Positions 1 to 7,896 of a stretch of DNA of 13,331 nucleotides are shown in pieces. How positions within the stretch are numbered: the stretch's first letter is position 1; every line of letters starts with the position of its first letter. Position numbers and translations under genes: made by a program. Where the stretch lies: positions 1 to 13,331 of the forward strand of contig CALALK010000110.1 in assembly GCA_937923125.1 (NCBI GenBank), in the 5' to 3' direction. The stretch comes from an uncultured Carnobacterium sp. GTDB taxonomy: Bacteria; Bacillota; Bacilli; Lactobacillales; Aerococcaceae. The notes under the pieces are model-generated. The model was not told where the DNA came from, ran no database searches, and saw only the letters and a program-made list of their open reading frames with translations.

Positions 1-276
1 AAGATTAAAAGGACTCAACAAATAGTACGCCCATAAACTCACCATTTCTCCGCCAATAGACTTCGAGAAGCTATAGAAGAATTGCTCTGGGTGATGCAAG
101 AGAGTGTCTTGGTAGTAACTAAAGAAGTCGACATATTGCTGCCCAAGGTCGATTGTTAGCCATGTTCGATTTCCAAATGGGGTGATTGTAAAGAGTAGAA
201 AAATCGCTAAAATCATCACAGCTGGAATCAAAATGCTGAGCGTATAGTATCTCTTCTTGGTCATCGTCTTTTCCAT
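1..276 (-). CDS. YfhO-family polytopic membrane protein, N-terminal part (truncated by window edge)
   Basis: Reading the minus strand from ATG at 276 gives 92 open codons running off base 1. The start is set by an AAGGAGG-type site at 283-290. The visible part has a short basic N-terminus (MEKTMTKKRYY), a membrane segment at about residues 12-33, then an external stretch with TIDLGQQYVDFFSYY (41-55), FYSFSKSIGGE (67-77) and YYLLSPFNL (84-92). An Asp followed by QQY, then YSFS..GG and YYLLSPFN, is characteristic of the YfhO family, GT-C-type multispanning proteins. Family members (B. subtilis YfhO with CsbB, Listeria GtlB) work with a GtrB-like enzyme to add sugars to lipoteichoic acid or other wall polymers from an undecaprenyl-phosphate donor. 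Asp43 is the likely GT-C catalytic-loop acidic residue (inference). Full-length members are several hundred residues longer. It is divergent from pbp2b. A possible donor-making partner lies at 7883-8848. Confidence 0.85.
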   Translation of the reverse strand, partial: MEKTMTKKRYYTLSILIPAVMILAIFLLFTITPFGNRTWLTIDLGQQYVDFFSYYQDTLLHHPEQFFYSFSKSIGGEMVSLWAYYLLSPFNL

Positions 277-305
277 GGTAGTCCTCCTTTCTAGTCGTTA
301 CTGTT

Positions 306-314
306 AGCATAGCA
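306..314 (-). promoter_or_regulatory. Extended -10 promoter for the yfhO-like gene
   Basis: On the minus strand the sequence reads TGCTATGCT, an extended -10 (TG-n-TATGCT; the hexamer is 306-311). It lies about 30 bases before the start codon at 276, with the ribosome binding site between. No good -35 hexamer is seen at the usual spacing, which is tolerated for extended -10 promoters. It is assigned from sequence pattern only. Confidence 0.5.
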
Positions 315-408
315 TGGAAACGAGTAGCCTGCACGAAAAATTAGTCTTGAACGCAAAAAAATCTTAAGCACTTATTTACCCTTTTTATACAGATTAGGGC
401 GAGATTTA

Positions 409-417
409 TGGTATACT
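409..417 (+). promoter_or_regulatory. Extended -10 promoter for pbp2b
   Basis: TGGTATACT is an extended -10 element (TG-n-TATACT; hexamer 412-417). Transcription would begin near 424, leaving a short leader before the start at 452. No convincing -35 is seen. This placement also argues against the ATG at 440 as the start, since it would leave almost no room for a ribosome binding site. Confidence 0.6.
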
Positions 418-451
418 GTTATGAGTTACTAGATGTTATATGGAGTGTATT

Positions 452-2584
452 ATGCTTACTAAAAGAAAATTAAAACAGAAGAAGAAAAAATCACATATTC
501 CATTTCGATTGAATTTATTATTTTTAATTGTATTCTTTTCATTTATTGCCTTAATTAGCCGTTTGGCGTATATCCAATTAGTAAAAGGAGACGAGTTTGT
601 TGCGCTTGTACAACGTACAGAGACAACCACTGCTAAAAAATCAGTTCCGCGTGGATCGATTTACGATAGCCAAGGACGTATTTTAGTGGGAAATAAACCA
701 AAGCTCGCGATTAACTATACAAGACCTGCAGATGTTAAAGCCTCAACGATGTTAGAAATCGCTAAGAAATTAACGACATTGATTTCTGTGGATGCTTCTG
801 AGTTAAAAGAACGTGACTTGAAAGATTACTGGGTAGCGACAAACCCTGATAAAGTCGATAGTCTTCTAACAGCAGACGAGAAGAAGAGAATTGCGAAAGA
901 AAATCTCTCAACGAGTCAAACGTATGAAATGCAATTGGAACATATTCCTGCAGATGAACTAAATTATAGCGATGCCGAAAAACAAGTGATTGCTATTTTC
1001 ACGAAGATGAATAGTGCGTATGCCTTATCAACAGTGACACTTAAAAATGAAGGGGTCACAGAACAAGAAGTCGCTAAAATTAGTGAACGACTTGGAGAGC
1101 TTCGCGGGGTCGATGTTGATTCTGACTGGGACCGTGAGTATCCAATGGGAGATATGCTAAAGACCATTCTTGGAACCGTATCTTCAGAAAAAACAGGGCT
1201 ACCTGCAGATCGAGTGAAGTCTCTTCTTGCACAAGGATACTCGTTAAACGACCGTGTTGGAACAAGTTATTTAGAAGAACAATATGAAACAGTACTTAGC
1301 GGAACGAAGACAGTTGTAAAATCACAAACCAATACAAAAGGTGAAGTGGTGAATACGACTGAAACGTATCCAGGTAAAGGCGGGTCAAACCTTGTCTTAA
1401 CGATTGATACTGAATTCCAAAAGAAAATTGAAGAGATTGCAAAGAAGTCTGTTGAAGAGATGACGGATCCTGCTGCGGACCGTGTGTATATCGTTGTAAT
1501 GAATCCAAAAAATGGAGACATTCTTGGAATTACAGGGAAGAAAAAGAAATTTGATGAAAACTTTCATTCAACGGGTGTCGAAGACGATGCTCTTGGTGCC
1601 ATCAATAACTCATTTGGAATGGGGTCTGTTGTAAAACCAGCAACCGTCCTATCAGGGTATATGGATGGAGCCATCACGCTCGATGATAATACGATTGTCG
1701 ATGAACCAATTGAATTCGAAGCGTCTAAACCGAAGAGTTCATGGTTTAACCGTAATGGTAAAATGGAATTAACAGACTTAGATGCCTTAGAACGTTCATC
1801 AAACGTTTATATGATTAAACTGGCGATGAAGATGGGTGGACAAACAACGTACGAAAAAGGCGGACGTTTAAATATTAATCTAAGCCTATTTGACAAACTT
1901 CGTGAGTTTTACGCGCAGTTCGGACTTGGTGTTCGTACTGGGATTGACCTTCCAAATGAAGGGAAAGGATACAACGGTGGAACAGCCAATGCCTTCTCAG
2001 CACTCGACTTTGCGTTCGGTCAGTTCGACTTATATACACCGCTTCAATTAGCGCAATATATGTCAACCATCGCTAACGGCGGTACACGTATTGCCCCTCG
2101 TTTAGTAAAAGAAATTCATGAAACAAGTCCAAGTGGTGGCATTGGTAATTTAGAGGATGTAGTTCCAACGAAGATTATGAACTCTATTCAAGTGAGTAAA
2201 GAAATCTTGGATCATATTAAAGAAGGTCTATACCGTGTAACGCATGGTGAAAACGGAACGTCAGCTACGACATTCAGAACGTATTCTCCGCAAGTCGCTG
2301 GTAAAACAGGGACTGTTGAAGCGTTCTATTCAGGACCAAATCCAGCATATACTAATGAAGCCGTTGAAAACTCAACCTTCATCTCGTATGCGCCATATGA
2401 TAATCCAGAAATCGTAGTGGCTGTTGTTGCGCCATACTTCAAAGATGGTTTACCAGATGACTATGCTGCCAAAGTTGCTAAGCAAGTCTATGATGCTTAT
2501 TTTGGAAAATCAAGTAGTTCTTCACAAACGAATGAAGCAACTGTAAACCAACAAATTCGACAACAACAAAATAACCGACGTTAA
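452..2584 (+). CDS. pbp2b: Class B penicillin-binding protein 2B (D,D-transpeptidase)
   Basis: Monofunctional transpeptidase that cross-links peptidoglycan outside the membrane; the pneumococcal homologue serves peripheral elongation. I start at ATG 452 (710 residues) because GGAG at 442-445 lies 6 bases before it; the in-frame ATG at 440 has no site. Order: lysine-rich cytoplasmic N-terminus, one membrane anchor (about residues 19-45, ending RLAYIQLV), PBP dimerisation domain with the PRGSIYDSQGR signature, then the penicillin-binding domain. Catalytic motifs are SVVK (nucleophile Ser392, Lys395), SSN (449-451) and KTG (618-620). As I recall, pneumococcal PBP2b has Ser386, SSN 443-445 and KTG 615-617, so order and spacing match closely. 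The C-terminus is a Ser/Gln/Asn-rich tail. No disruption is seen. Single-gene unit: own promoter upstream and terminator downstream. Resistance status cannot be judged without a susceptible reference. Confidence 0.95.
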   Translation: MLTKRKLKQKKKKSHIPFRLNLLFLIVFFSFIALISRLAYIQLVKGDEFVALVQRTETTTAKKSVPRGSIYDSQGRILVGNKPKLAINYTRPADVKASTMLEIAKKLTTLISVDASELKERDLKDYWVATNPDKVDSLLTADEKKRIAKENLSTSQTYEMQLEHIPADELNYSDAEKQVIAIFTKMNSAYALSTVTLKNEGVTEQEVAKISERLGELRGVDVDSDWDREYPMGDMLKTILGTVSSEKTGLPADRVKSLLAQGYSLNDRVGTSYLEEQYETVLSGTKTVVKSQTNTKGEVVNTTETYPGKGGSNLVLTIDTEFQKKIEEIAKKSVEEMTDPAADRVYIVVMNPKNGDILGITGKKKKFDENFHSTGVEDDALGAINNSFGMGSVVKPATVLSGYMDGAITLDDNTIVDEPIEFEASKPKSSWFNRNGKMELTDLDALERSSNVYMIKLAMKMGGQTTYEKGGRLNINLSLFDKLREFYAQFGLGVRTGIDLPNEGKGYNGGTANAFSALDFAFGQFDLYTPLQLAQYMSTIANGGTRIAPRLVKEIHETSPSGGIGNLEDVVPTKIMNSIQVSKEILDHIKEGLYRVTHGENGTSATTFRTYSPQVAGKTGTVEAFYSGPNPAYTNEAVENSTFISYAPYDNPEIVVAVVAPYFKDGLPDDYAAKVAKQVYDAYFGKSSSSSQTNEATVNQQIRQQQNNRR

Positions 2585-2589
2585 GAAGA

Positions 2590-2622
2590 AACTGGGTGGT
2601 CGTTGTGCCACTCAGTTTTTTT
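2590..2622 (+). terminator. Rho-independent terminator after pbp2b
   Basis: AACTGGGTGG (2590-2599) pairs with CCACTCAGTT (2608-2617) through one G-U pair, with loop TCGTTGTG, and runs straight into a T-tract (2616-2622). It begins 5 bases after the pbp2b stop codon and separates it from the Nudix gene. Confidence 0.9.
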
Positions 2623-2646
2623 GTCATTAAAGTTTAGTAAAATCAA

Positions 2647-2675
2647 TTGTTGAAATGCTTAAAACCAATTATAAT
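2647..2675 (+). promoter_or_regulatory. Promoter for the Nudix gene
   Basis: A perfect -10 TATAAT at 2670-2675 lies 17 bases after a weak -35, TTGTTG at 2647-2652. It sits between the pbp2b terminator and the Nudix start at 2698, so the Nudix gene and the small gene behind it are probably co-transcribed independently of pbp2b. Confidence 0.65.
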
Positions 2676-2697
2676 AAAGCAAAATGGAGGCGAAATT

Positions 2698-3240
2698 ATG
2701 GACTTTACAGAAAAAACAATTCAACGAGATATTAAATATTCAGGACGTATTTTTACAGTGACACAAGATATCGTCGAACTACCAAATGGGAAAACTTCAA
2801 CGAGAGACCTTGTATTCCATACCGGAGCAGTAGCAGTACTTGTCATTCGTGATGGGAAGATGTTGCTTGTTCGTCAATATAGAAAACCATTAGAAATGCA
2901 TTTCTTAGAAATTCCAGCGGGGAAATTAGACTCGAAGGAAGAAGTGCCTCTAGAAGCTGCAAAACGTGAATTAGAAGAAGAAACAAATCTTGTTGCAAAG
3001 GAATGGGTGAAGATGATGGAAATGGTCTCAACACCTGGATTCTGCGATGAGAAAATCACATTATTCCAAGCAAAAAATGTGATGGTCAAAGAAGATGCAA
3101 AACCTGCAGATGAAGATGAATTTGTCGAAATCTTATGGATGCCACTCGAAGAAGTGATGGAAAAAATCCAGGCAGGCGAGATTGCGGATGCAAAGACGAT
3201 TATTGCGGCACAGTATGCTTGGATGCATAAAGGAGAATAA
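2698..3240 (+). CDS. nudF: Nudix hydrolase, ADP-ribose pyrophosphatase type
   Basis: 180-residue cytosolic hydrolase, of the type that splits ADP-ribose to AMP and ribose 5-phosphate (the family's usual activity; the substrate here is inferred). The start at ATG 2698 is fixed by GGAGG at 2686-2690; extending upstream would place coding sequence over the promoter. The N-terminus (KTIQRDIKYSGRIFTVTQD, VELPNGKTSTRDLVFHTGAVAVLVI) is typical of the YqkG/NudF group. The Nudix box starts at Gly75 (EIPAGKLDSKEE) and continues to REL-EEET (Arg90, Glu94, Glu95). The box is slightly atypical: six residues instead of five separate Gly75 from the Glu preceding the x7-RE segment, and Asn97 replaces the usual Gly. 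The downstream TPGFCDEKITLFQA segment is also typical of ADP-ribose pyrophosphatases. The stop codon is 3 bases before the next gene's start. Confidence 0.9.
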   Translation: MDFTEKTIQRDIKYSGRIFTVTQDIVELPNGKTSTRDLVFHTGAVAVLVIRDGKMLLVRQYRKPLEMHFLEIPAGKLDSKEEVPLEAAKRELEEETNLVAKEWVKMMEMVSTPGFCDEKITLFQAKNVMVKEDAKPADEDEFVEILWMPLEEVMEKIQAGEIADAKTIIAAQYAWMHKGE

Positions 3241-3243
3241 TCA

Positions 3244-3525
3244 ATGCCAAATGAACCTTTATTAACGAGAAAATCGTATAAAGAACAATTAGAAAAACAG
3301 AATCGAGAGTTAGAAGAATTAGAGGAAAAACAAAGTCGCAGAGATAGTCGTTTGTCGTCTTTTGAAAGAGAAGAAGAGTTTCAGTCTGAACGTGAGGAAG
3401 AAGCTCAACAAGTACATCGTACTCCAAAATCAGGACTACGAAAGTACAATCATTTCTTAAACGTATGGCTTGTTTCGGTAGTGGTTCTACTAATCATTAT
3501 ACTTGCGATACAAATGTTCTTTTAA
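3244..3525 (+). CDS. Small tail-anchored membrane protein, possible MacP-like PBP activator
   Basis: 93 residues, translated from AAAGGAG at 3230-3236, inside the end of the Nudix gene, so the two are translationally close. N-terminus PNEPLLTRKSYK, then a strongly charged Glu/Arg/Lys/Gln-rich segment (about 12-55) likely to be helical or coiled coil, a basic linker RTPKSGLRK (59-67), and one C-terminal hydrophobic segment (71-93). There is no signal peptide, so the long part should lie in the cytoplasm. This is the architecture of pneumococcal MacP, a small StkP-phosphorylated activator of PBP2a, which from memory also begins with a PLLT-like stretch and is encoded beside a Nudix gene. The identity is inferred from size, topology, N-terminus and neighbour; I cannot align it. 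It could equally be another small coiled-coil membrane protein. Thr60-Pro61 is a candidate kinase site only by pattern. Confidence 0.8.
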   Translation: MPNEPLLTRKSYKEQLEKQNRELEELEEKQSRRDSRLSSFEREEEFQSEREEEAQQVHRTPKSGLRKYNHFLNVWLVSVVVLLIIILAIQMFF

Positions 3526-3538
3526 ACGCCTAATAGGG

Positions 3539-3567
3539 TTAAAGCAATTAAGTTTGAATATTATATT
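3539..3567 (+). promoter_or_regulatory. Possible weak promoter for the glycan cassette
   Basis: TATATT at 3562-3567 is preceded by 17 bases and TTAAAG at 3539-3544. Both hexamers are imperfect and the region is AT-rich, so this is tentative. No hairpin terminator is seen after the preceding gene (stop at 3523-3525), so read-through from the Nudix promoter is also possible. Confidence 0.3.
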
Positions 3568-3625
3568 AAGTAGTGAGGGATTTATTAGTTATGGTAAAGC
3601 AATCACTATGTGGAGGGAGGATTGA

Positions 3626-5134
3626 ATGAAAGACTTAGTTAATTCTTTCAAAAGATTATTTTCAACGAGTATCAATATTGTCTATCTTTTGATTTTTAGT
3701 TGCATATTACTCTTATCGTTTTTTTCATATAAATTTGTATATGCATATAAAATAGCAATATCAAATTATAATGTTCTATTATTAATTATTGGAATTATAG
3801 GTTTAATATTTTTTGTTAATGTATTGAAAAGCTTCAAATTAAGTAATAAAAAACTTTGGTTAATAGCTATTAGTTTATTTATATTACAACTGATTTTAAT
3901 TTATCAATACTATTTTGTTACGGGTTGGGATGTTCTTGAAGTTTTTTCAAATGCGCAATACATAACAAACAACCAAATTCATAATTTAAACAATGAATAT
4001 TATTCAAGATATCCAAATAATCTATTGTTAACATTTATTATTTCTAAAATCCTTTCCTTTTCTAATTTTATAGGGCTGAAAGAGCATGGTTATTTTATCG
4101 TTTTAGTATTCCAAGCTGTATTAAATATGGGGACAGGCGTACTAATTTATAAGGTGAGTAAAAGACTATTTCAAAATGATTTTTTAAGTGTTTTTTCGTA
4201 TGGAATGTTTGTAGTATTATTGTGGTTTTCTCCTTGGACTTCGATTCCTTATTCTGACGCAATGGGATTGATTATTCCAATTTTTATTTTTTATGTTTAT
4301 ACAACCCCTTCAAAAAGAGAATTAGGAAGAATAGTTAAGATGATTGCTTTAGGCGGATTGACTGCAATAGGTTATTTTATAAAACCCCAAACAATCATCA
4401 TTACTATTGCTATATTCTTAGTTACCGTTATCTACAAAAAAGCAAAGATAAGAACTAAATTTAAGTATATTGTTATTACGTTAGTGGCATTTTTAACATT
4501 GAGAACAGGAGTGTCAGTTCTAACCGGAGGAATGGGTTTTGTTTTAAATAAAGATGCGGAATTTACTTATCATCATTTTGTGAAAATGGGTCTGAATTCT
4601 ACGACTGATGGGGGATATTTATCTCAAGATGTCATGGACTCTCATAACATTAAATCGAAAGAAGAACGAATTGAATTTAATAAACAGGTCATTAAAGAAA
4701 GAATTAAAGCGTATGGATGGAATGGGTTATTAGATCATCAAGTAAAGAAAACCTTGAATAACTTTAATGATGGAACTTTTGGTTGGGAACAAGAAGGTAA
4801 TTTCTATAAAGAAATAAGACCAACAAGTTCTTGGATAGCACAGATAGCTAGAAGTTTTTATTATAAAAACACAAAATTACGTGTAGTGTATGAGGGTATC
4901 GTGCAGTGTTCGTGGCTGATAATTCTGTTCTTAATAATTTTTATTTCCTTTCATAAAGGAGATGAGAACCGCGAGTATGTTTTAGTGTTACAATTATGTT
5001 TGATTGGATTTTTTATTTTTGAATCAATCTTTGAGTCAAGATCTAGATACGCTTATACGTATGTTCCAATCTTTATCATTATAGCTACTGCAGGGTTGAA
5101 TGTTTTAAAAAATAAAATACAAATTCAAAAGTAA
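3626..5134 (+). CDS. GT-C-type polytopic glycosyltransferase-like membrane protein
   Basis: 502 residues, preceded by a strong GGAGGGAGG run at 3611-3619. Hydrophobic throughout, with about ten or more membrane segments (first ones near 17-40, 48-69 and 77-97). The first large external loop has TGWD (99-102) and YYSRYPNN (125-132), followed by IPYSDAMGL (207-215) and, near the C-terminus, ESRSRYAYTYVP. An acidic residue in the loop after early membrane segments, a Y-x-RYPNN motif and a late RY...P motif are hallmarks of GT-C enzymes (GT39/PMT_2 and relatives), which transfer sugars from polyprenyl-phosphate donors outside the membrane. Asp102 is the likely catalytic residue (inference). Acceptor and sugar are unknown. 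First gene of the AT-rich cassette. It might instead be a non-enzymatic GT-C-fold protein. Confidence 0.8.
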   Translation: MKDLVNSFKRLFSTSINIVYLLIFSCILLLSFFSYKFVYAYKIAISNYNVLLLIIGIIGLIFFVNVLKSFKLSNKKLWLIAISLFILQLILIYQYYFVTGWDVLEVFSNAQYITNNQIHNLNNEYYSRYPNNLLLTFIISKILSFSNFIGLKEHGYFIVLVFQAVLNMGTGVLIYKVSKRLFQNDFLSVFSYGMFVVLLWFSPWTSIPYSDAMGLIIPIFIFYVYTTPSKRELGRIVKMIALGGLTAIGYFIKPQTIIITIAIFLVTVIYKKAKIRTKFKYIVITLVAFLTLRTGVSVLTGGMGFVLNKDAEFTYHHFVKMGLNSTTDGGYLSQDVMDSHNIKSKEERIEFNKQVIKERIKAYGWNGLLDHQVKKTLNNFNDGTFGWEQEGNFYKEIRPTSSWIAQIARSFYYKNTKLRVVYEGIVQCSWLIILFLIIFISFHKGDENREYVLVLQLCLIGFFIFESIFESRSRYAYTYVPIFIIIATAGLNVLKNKIQIQK

Positions 5135-5261
5135 TAGAAGACTCCTAAAAAGATTAATGGATTTTTTATTCAGCATTAAAAATATAATACTCTTAAACAT
5201 GGTTTAGAGACATAAAAAATGATATAGTTAAAGTTAATATGTATATAAAGAGGATTCATAA

Positions 5262-6851
5262 ATGAAACTAAATAAAGGAATTAGAATAGCATTATGGCTT
5301 ATTCCATTTGTGTTATTTTATGCGTATATTTGGAAAAAAGGTTTTGAGTATCCAGTCGTAGATGACATCATGATTAATCAAACGATTTTGTCGCATGAAA
5401 ATATGCTATTGCCATATGTTGGGATTGGGTTGTCAACTGTACTCGTTGCTTTACAAAAGATTTTTCAAGGCTGGAATATCTATTTTATTTTTCTAGTATT
5501 ATCATATTGTGGAAGTATCAGTATTTTTAACGACTTCTTCTATAAGAAAAAATTATATGTTTTGATACCATTAACACTACTTATGCAATGTGTGCTCATT
5601 AAGTATTTTTCATTTTCTGTCATTTCATATTTAGTAGCTGCTGCAGGGATTTTACTTTTGTTTAACCAGTCTCTAGTAATGGGAATATTGACAGTAGCAG
5701 TAGGGGTCTCAATAAGACCACAAATTGCCTCAAGTTTAATCGTGTTAATCTTACCATTCTTAATTTACGAGATTCTAAAGAACAAGAAATGGAAAGAAAT
5801 GCTGATCCTTATAGGAATAGTATTATCAATTAATGTATCAAACAAAGTGTATTCGATGACTCAACCAGATGTACAAGAATACCTTAAGTGGAATGAATTA
5901 AGTACTAATTTAAGAGATTTTCCAGAAATTAACTATGAGAAGCATCGTGAAGAATTTGAAAAACTCGGAATTAGTGAAAATGACTTATTAACATCTACTT
6001 ATTGGCTTTTTGCTGAGAAGAAGGCTTTAAATAATGAGATGCTAGAAAAAATGCAGTCAGTTCGATCATTTACTGAAAAATATTCTTTTGATATTCCTCA
6101 GTTTATTAAGGATTATTTTAAAAATATTATTTTAGTAGCGTATCTCATCTTGTTTGCTGGATGGCTAATCATTTTCAAACCCAAAAATATCTGGGCTTGG
6201 TTATTACCAATAACTCCATTCATCTTATTAGGTGCACTTTTTGTGCGACAAAGGGTAGTAGAGAGAGTGTATTTACCATTGATGGTCTCTTTCTTAATGT
6301 TCTTTTTAATATATTCACCAGAATTTTATGAGAAGAGACAATGGTTCAAAAAGAAAGTCGTATTTTTATGTGTCCAAGTAATTTTACTAATCGTAGGGTA
6401 TAAATGGCTAGGATTTATGAAGCGAGAATGGTATTGGTTCCCTACTATTAATGATTCAATGAACGCGACATATCATCAAGTTGTTGAAAATCATCCGGAT
6501 CAACTAATTATTTTTGGTGGGTATGGAACTCTTGTAAATGCCCAACCATCGCTTTCAACGTTCAGAATTCGTACGAATCAAGTTGTTTCTAATACAACGA
6601 CGCTAGGGAATTGGCAGACATTTTCACCACATTATACGAACTTGCTAAAACGATATAAAATTGAAGATACAGATAATTTATTATCTTCAGCAGTTAATAA
6701 TAAGGATATAATTTTCTTTTGGTATAAAGACTCTGGAAGTATGAATCGCATTATTACAATCTTTAAAGAACATTATCAAAAAACGGTATACTTTGAAGAA
6801 GTTGAAAAAGTCACTTCTGATATGAGTATCTATAAACTTAAAGCAGATTAA
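5262..6851 (+). CDS. Polytopic membrane protein with GT-C-like first loop and C-terminal extracytoplasmic domain
   Basis: 529 residues; the site AGAGGA (5249-5254) lies 7 bases before ATG. A membrane segment at about 8-24 is followed by a loop with YPVVDDIMINQ (30-40); a paired Asp here (Asp34-Asp35) resembles the catalytic loop of GT-C proteins. A run of membrane segments follows to about residue 385, broken near 195-280 by a hydrophilic, Glu/Lys-rich portion. The last ~130 residues (from about 400) are soluble, probably outside the cell, containing FGGYGTLVNAQ and SPHYTNLLKRY. I recognise no named family. In context (GT-C gene before, acyltransferase and GtrB-like genes after) it is probably a second glycosyltransferase, or a polymer-assembly protein of a surface glycan. 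Base composition is very AT-rich, like the previous gene. The 127-base gap before it has no clear terminator. Confidence 0.75.
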   Translation: MKLNKGIRIALWLIPFVLFYAYIWKKGFEYPVVDDIMINQTILSHENMLLPYVGIGLSTVLVALQKIFQGWNIYFIFLVLSYCGSISIFNDFFYKKKLYVLIPLTLLMQCVLIKYFSFSVISYLVAAAGILLLFNQSLVMGILTVAVGVSIRPQIASSLIVLILPFLIYEILKNKKWKEMLILIGIVLSINVSNKVYSMTQPDVQEYLKWNELSTNLRDFPEINYEKHREEFEKLGISENDLLTSTYWLFAEKKALNNEMLEKMQSVRSFTEKYSFDIPQFIKDYFKNIILVAYLILFAGWLIIFKPKNIWAWLLPITPFILLGALFVRQRVVERVYLPLMVSFLMFFLIYSPEFYEKRQWFKKKVVFLCVQVILLIVGYKWLGFMKREWYWFPTINDSMNATYHQVVENHPDQLIIFGGYGTLVNAQPSLSTFRIRTNQVVSNTTTLGNWQTFSPHYTNLLKRYKIEDTDNLLSSAVNNKDIIFFWYKDSGSMNRIITIFKEHYQKTVYFEEVEKVTSDMSIYKLKAD

Positions 6852-6861
6852 GGAGGGAAAC

Positions 6862-7896
6862 ATGAAAAAGCGAATTGGCTATATTGATATGGCGAAAGGA
6901 TTAGCCATTATTTTAGTAATTATTGGGCATATATCCTTTACACCAAGTATGGGGAAAACAATTCTTTATCTATTTCATATTCCTTTGTTTTTCTTCTTAT
7001 CTGGTTTTACATTTTCGATTGATAAGTATGCTAATTTTAGTAGCTTTTTCTGGAATAAATTCAAAGGGATTGTTGTTCCATTCTTTCTAATGAATGTATT
7101 TGTGTTTATAGTACAACTCTTTATTTTATATCCTGATCAAGTCTTAAGTTTCAATCTTATTTATTTTTTAAAACAATTGCTCTTATCGGATAGATTGCAT
7201 ATTTATTTCCAATTATGGTTTTTAAATGTATTGTTTTTATCTGAACTTGTATGTTATTTTGTTTTAAAATATGCACGGAATAGAAACTTGCAAATAGGTG
7301 TTGCGCTTACCTTAGCGTTCCTTGTATTTGTAGGGCAAAAAGCGTATGAGTCTAACTGGTATTTAATTTGGAACTGGGATTTAGTTCCGGTAGCAACCAT
7401 TTTTATTTTGTTAGGAGTCCTTACAAGAAGACATTTGACAGAGATAGAAAAGTACCTAACTCTTAAGTTTTTACCGATTGCTGCAGTAATAAGTATTGCA
7501 GTAGGGTTAGTAAACTATAAACTAAGTGGCTACAGAGTAGATTTATATTACCAACAAATTGGTAACCATTTGTTATTTTATATTTCTGCAATAGCTGGAA
7601 TCTGGGCTACAATTACTTTGTTCAAAGTGATTCCAGAAGCAGAGTGGTTCAAATCAATTGGCAAAAAGACATTAATTTATTATGGTGTGCATTCACCAAT
7701 TGTTCTTGTACTTGCTGAAAAATTAGTAGCACAATTAGCATCAAAATATACGGGGATATTCGTTAATGGATATGTTTCAGCAGCACTCACAACAGTTTTA
7801 GCAGTTTTGGGATGTGAAATTATTGTACAAATTTTCAGAGGGACCAATTTCCCTTTTAGTTTAAAAGTGATAGGAGAAAAGAATGAACAGAAATAA
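6862..7896 (+). CDS. Acyltransferase-3 family membrane protein (O-acetyltransferase)
   Basis: 344 residues; AAGGAGGG at 6850-6857 overlaps the preceding stop codon, so it is in the same transcript. The N-terminus RIGYIDMAKGLAIILVIIGH has the family signature: Asp9 near the start of the first membrane helix and His23 at its end, followed by LFHIPLFFFLSGF (37-49). About ten membrane segments follow, and a late YYGVHSPIV motif is also characteristic. Acyltransferase-3 proteins (OafA, WecH, fucose-4-O-acetylase group) move acyl groups, usually acetyl, onto surface sugars. Here the acceptor is probably the glycan made by the neighbouring genes, such as a teichoic acid sugar (inference). No SGNH domain is fused, so it is the membrane-only type. 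Its last 14 bases overlap the next gene. Confidence 0.9.
   Translation: MKKRIGYIDMAKGLAIILVIIGHISFTPSMGKTILYLFHIPLFFFLSGFTFSIDKYANFSSFFWNKFKGIVVPFFLMNVFVFIVQLFILYPDQVLSFNLIYFLKQLLLSDRLHIYFQLWFLNVLFLSELVCYFVLKYARNRNLQIGVALTLAFLVFVGQKAYESNWYLIWNWDLVPVATIFILLGVLTRRHLTEIEKYLTLKFLPIAAVISIAVGLVNYKLSGYRVDLYYQQIGNHLLFYISAIAGIWATITLFKVIPEAEWFKSIGKKTLIYYGVHSPIVLVLAEKLVAQLASKYTGIFVNGYVSAALTTVLAVLGCEIIVQIFRGTNFPFSLKVIGEKNEQK

Noticed and set aside
119-334. Minus-strand open frame starting at 334
   Set aside because: It is out of frame with the YfhO-like reading, has no family features, and its start lies upstream of the extended -10.
440-451. Upstream in-frame ATG as the pbp2b start
   Set aside because: It has no ribosome binding site and lies about 22 bases from the -10 hexamer, whereas ATG 452 has GGAG at the right distance.
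2647-2697. Longer N-terminus for the Nudix protein
   Set aside because: This stretch carries the TATAAT promoter and the ribosome binding site; family alignment by eye begins at MDFTEKTIQR.
5183-5188. TATAAT before the second GT-C-like gene as a promoter
   Set aside because: No -35 hexamer is found at 15-19 bases and no TG extension; such hexamers are expected by chance in this AT-rich gap. Another TATAGT at 5223 is equally unsupported.
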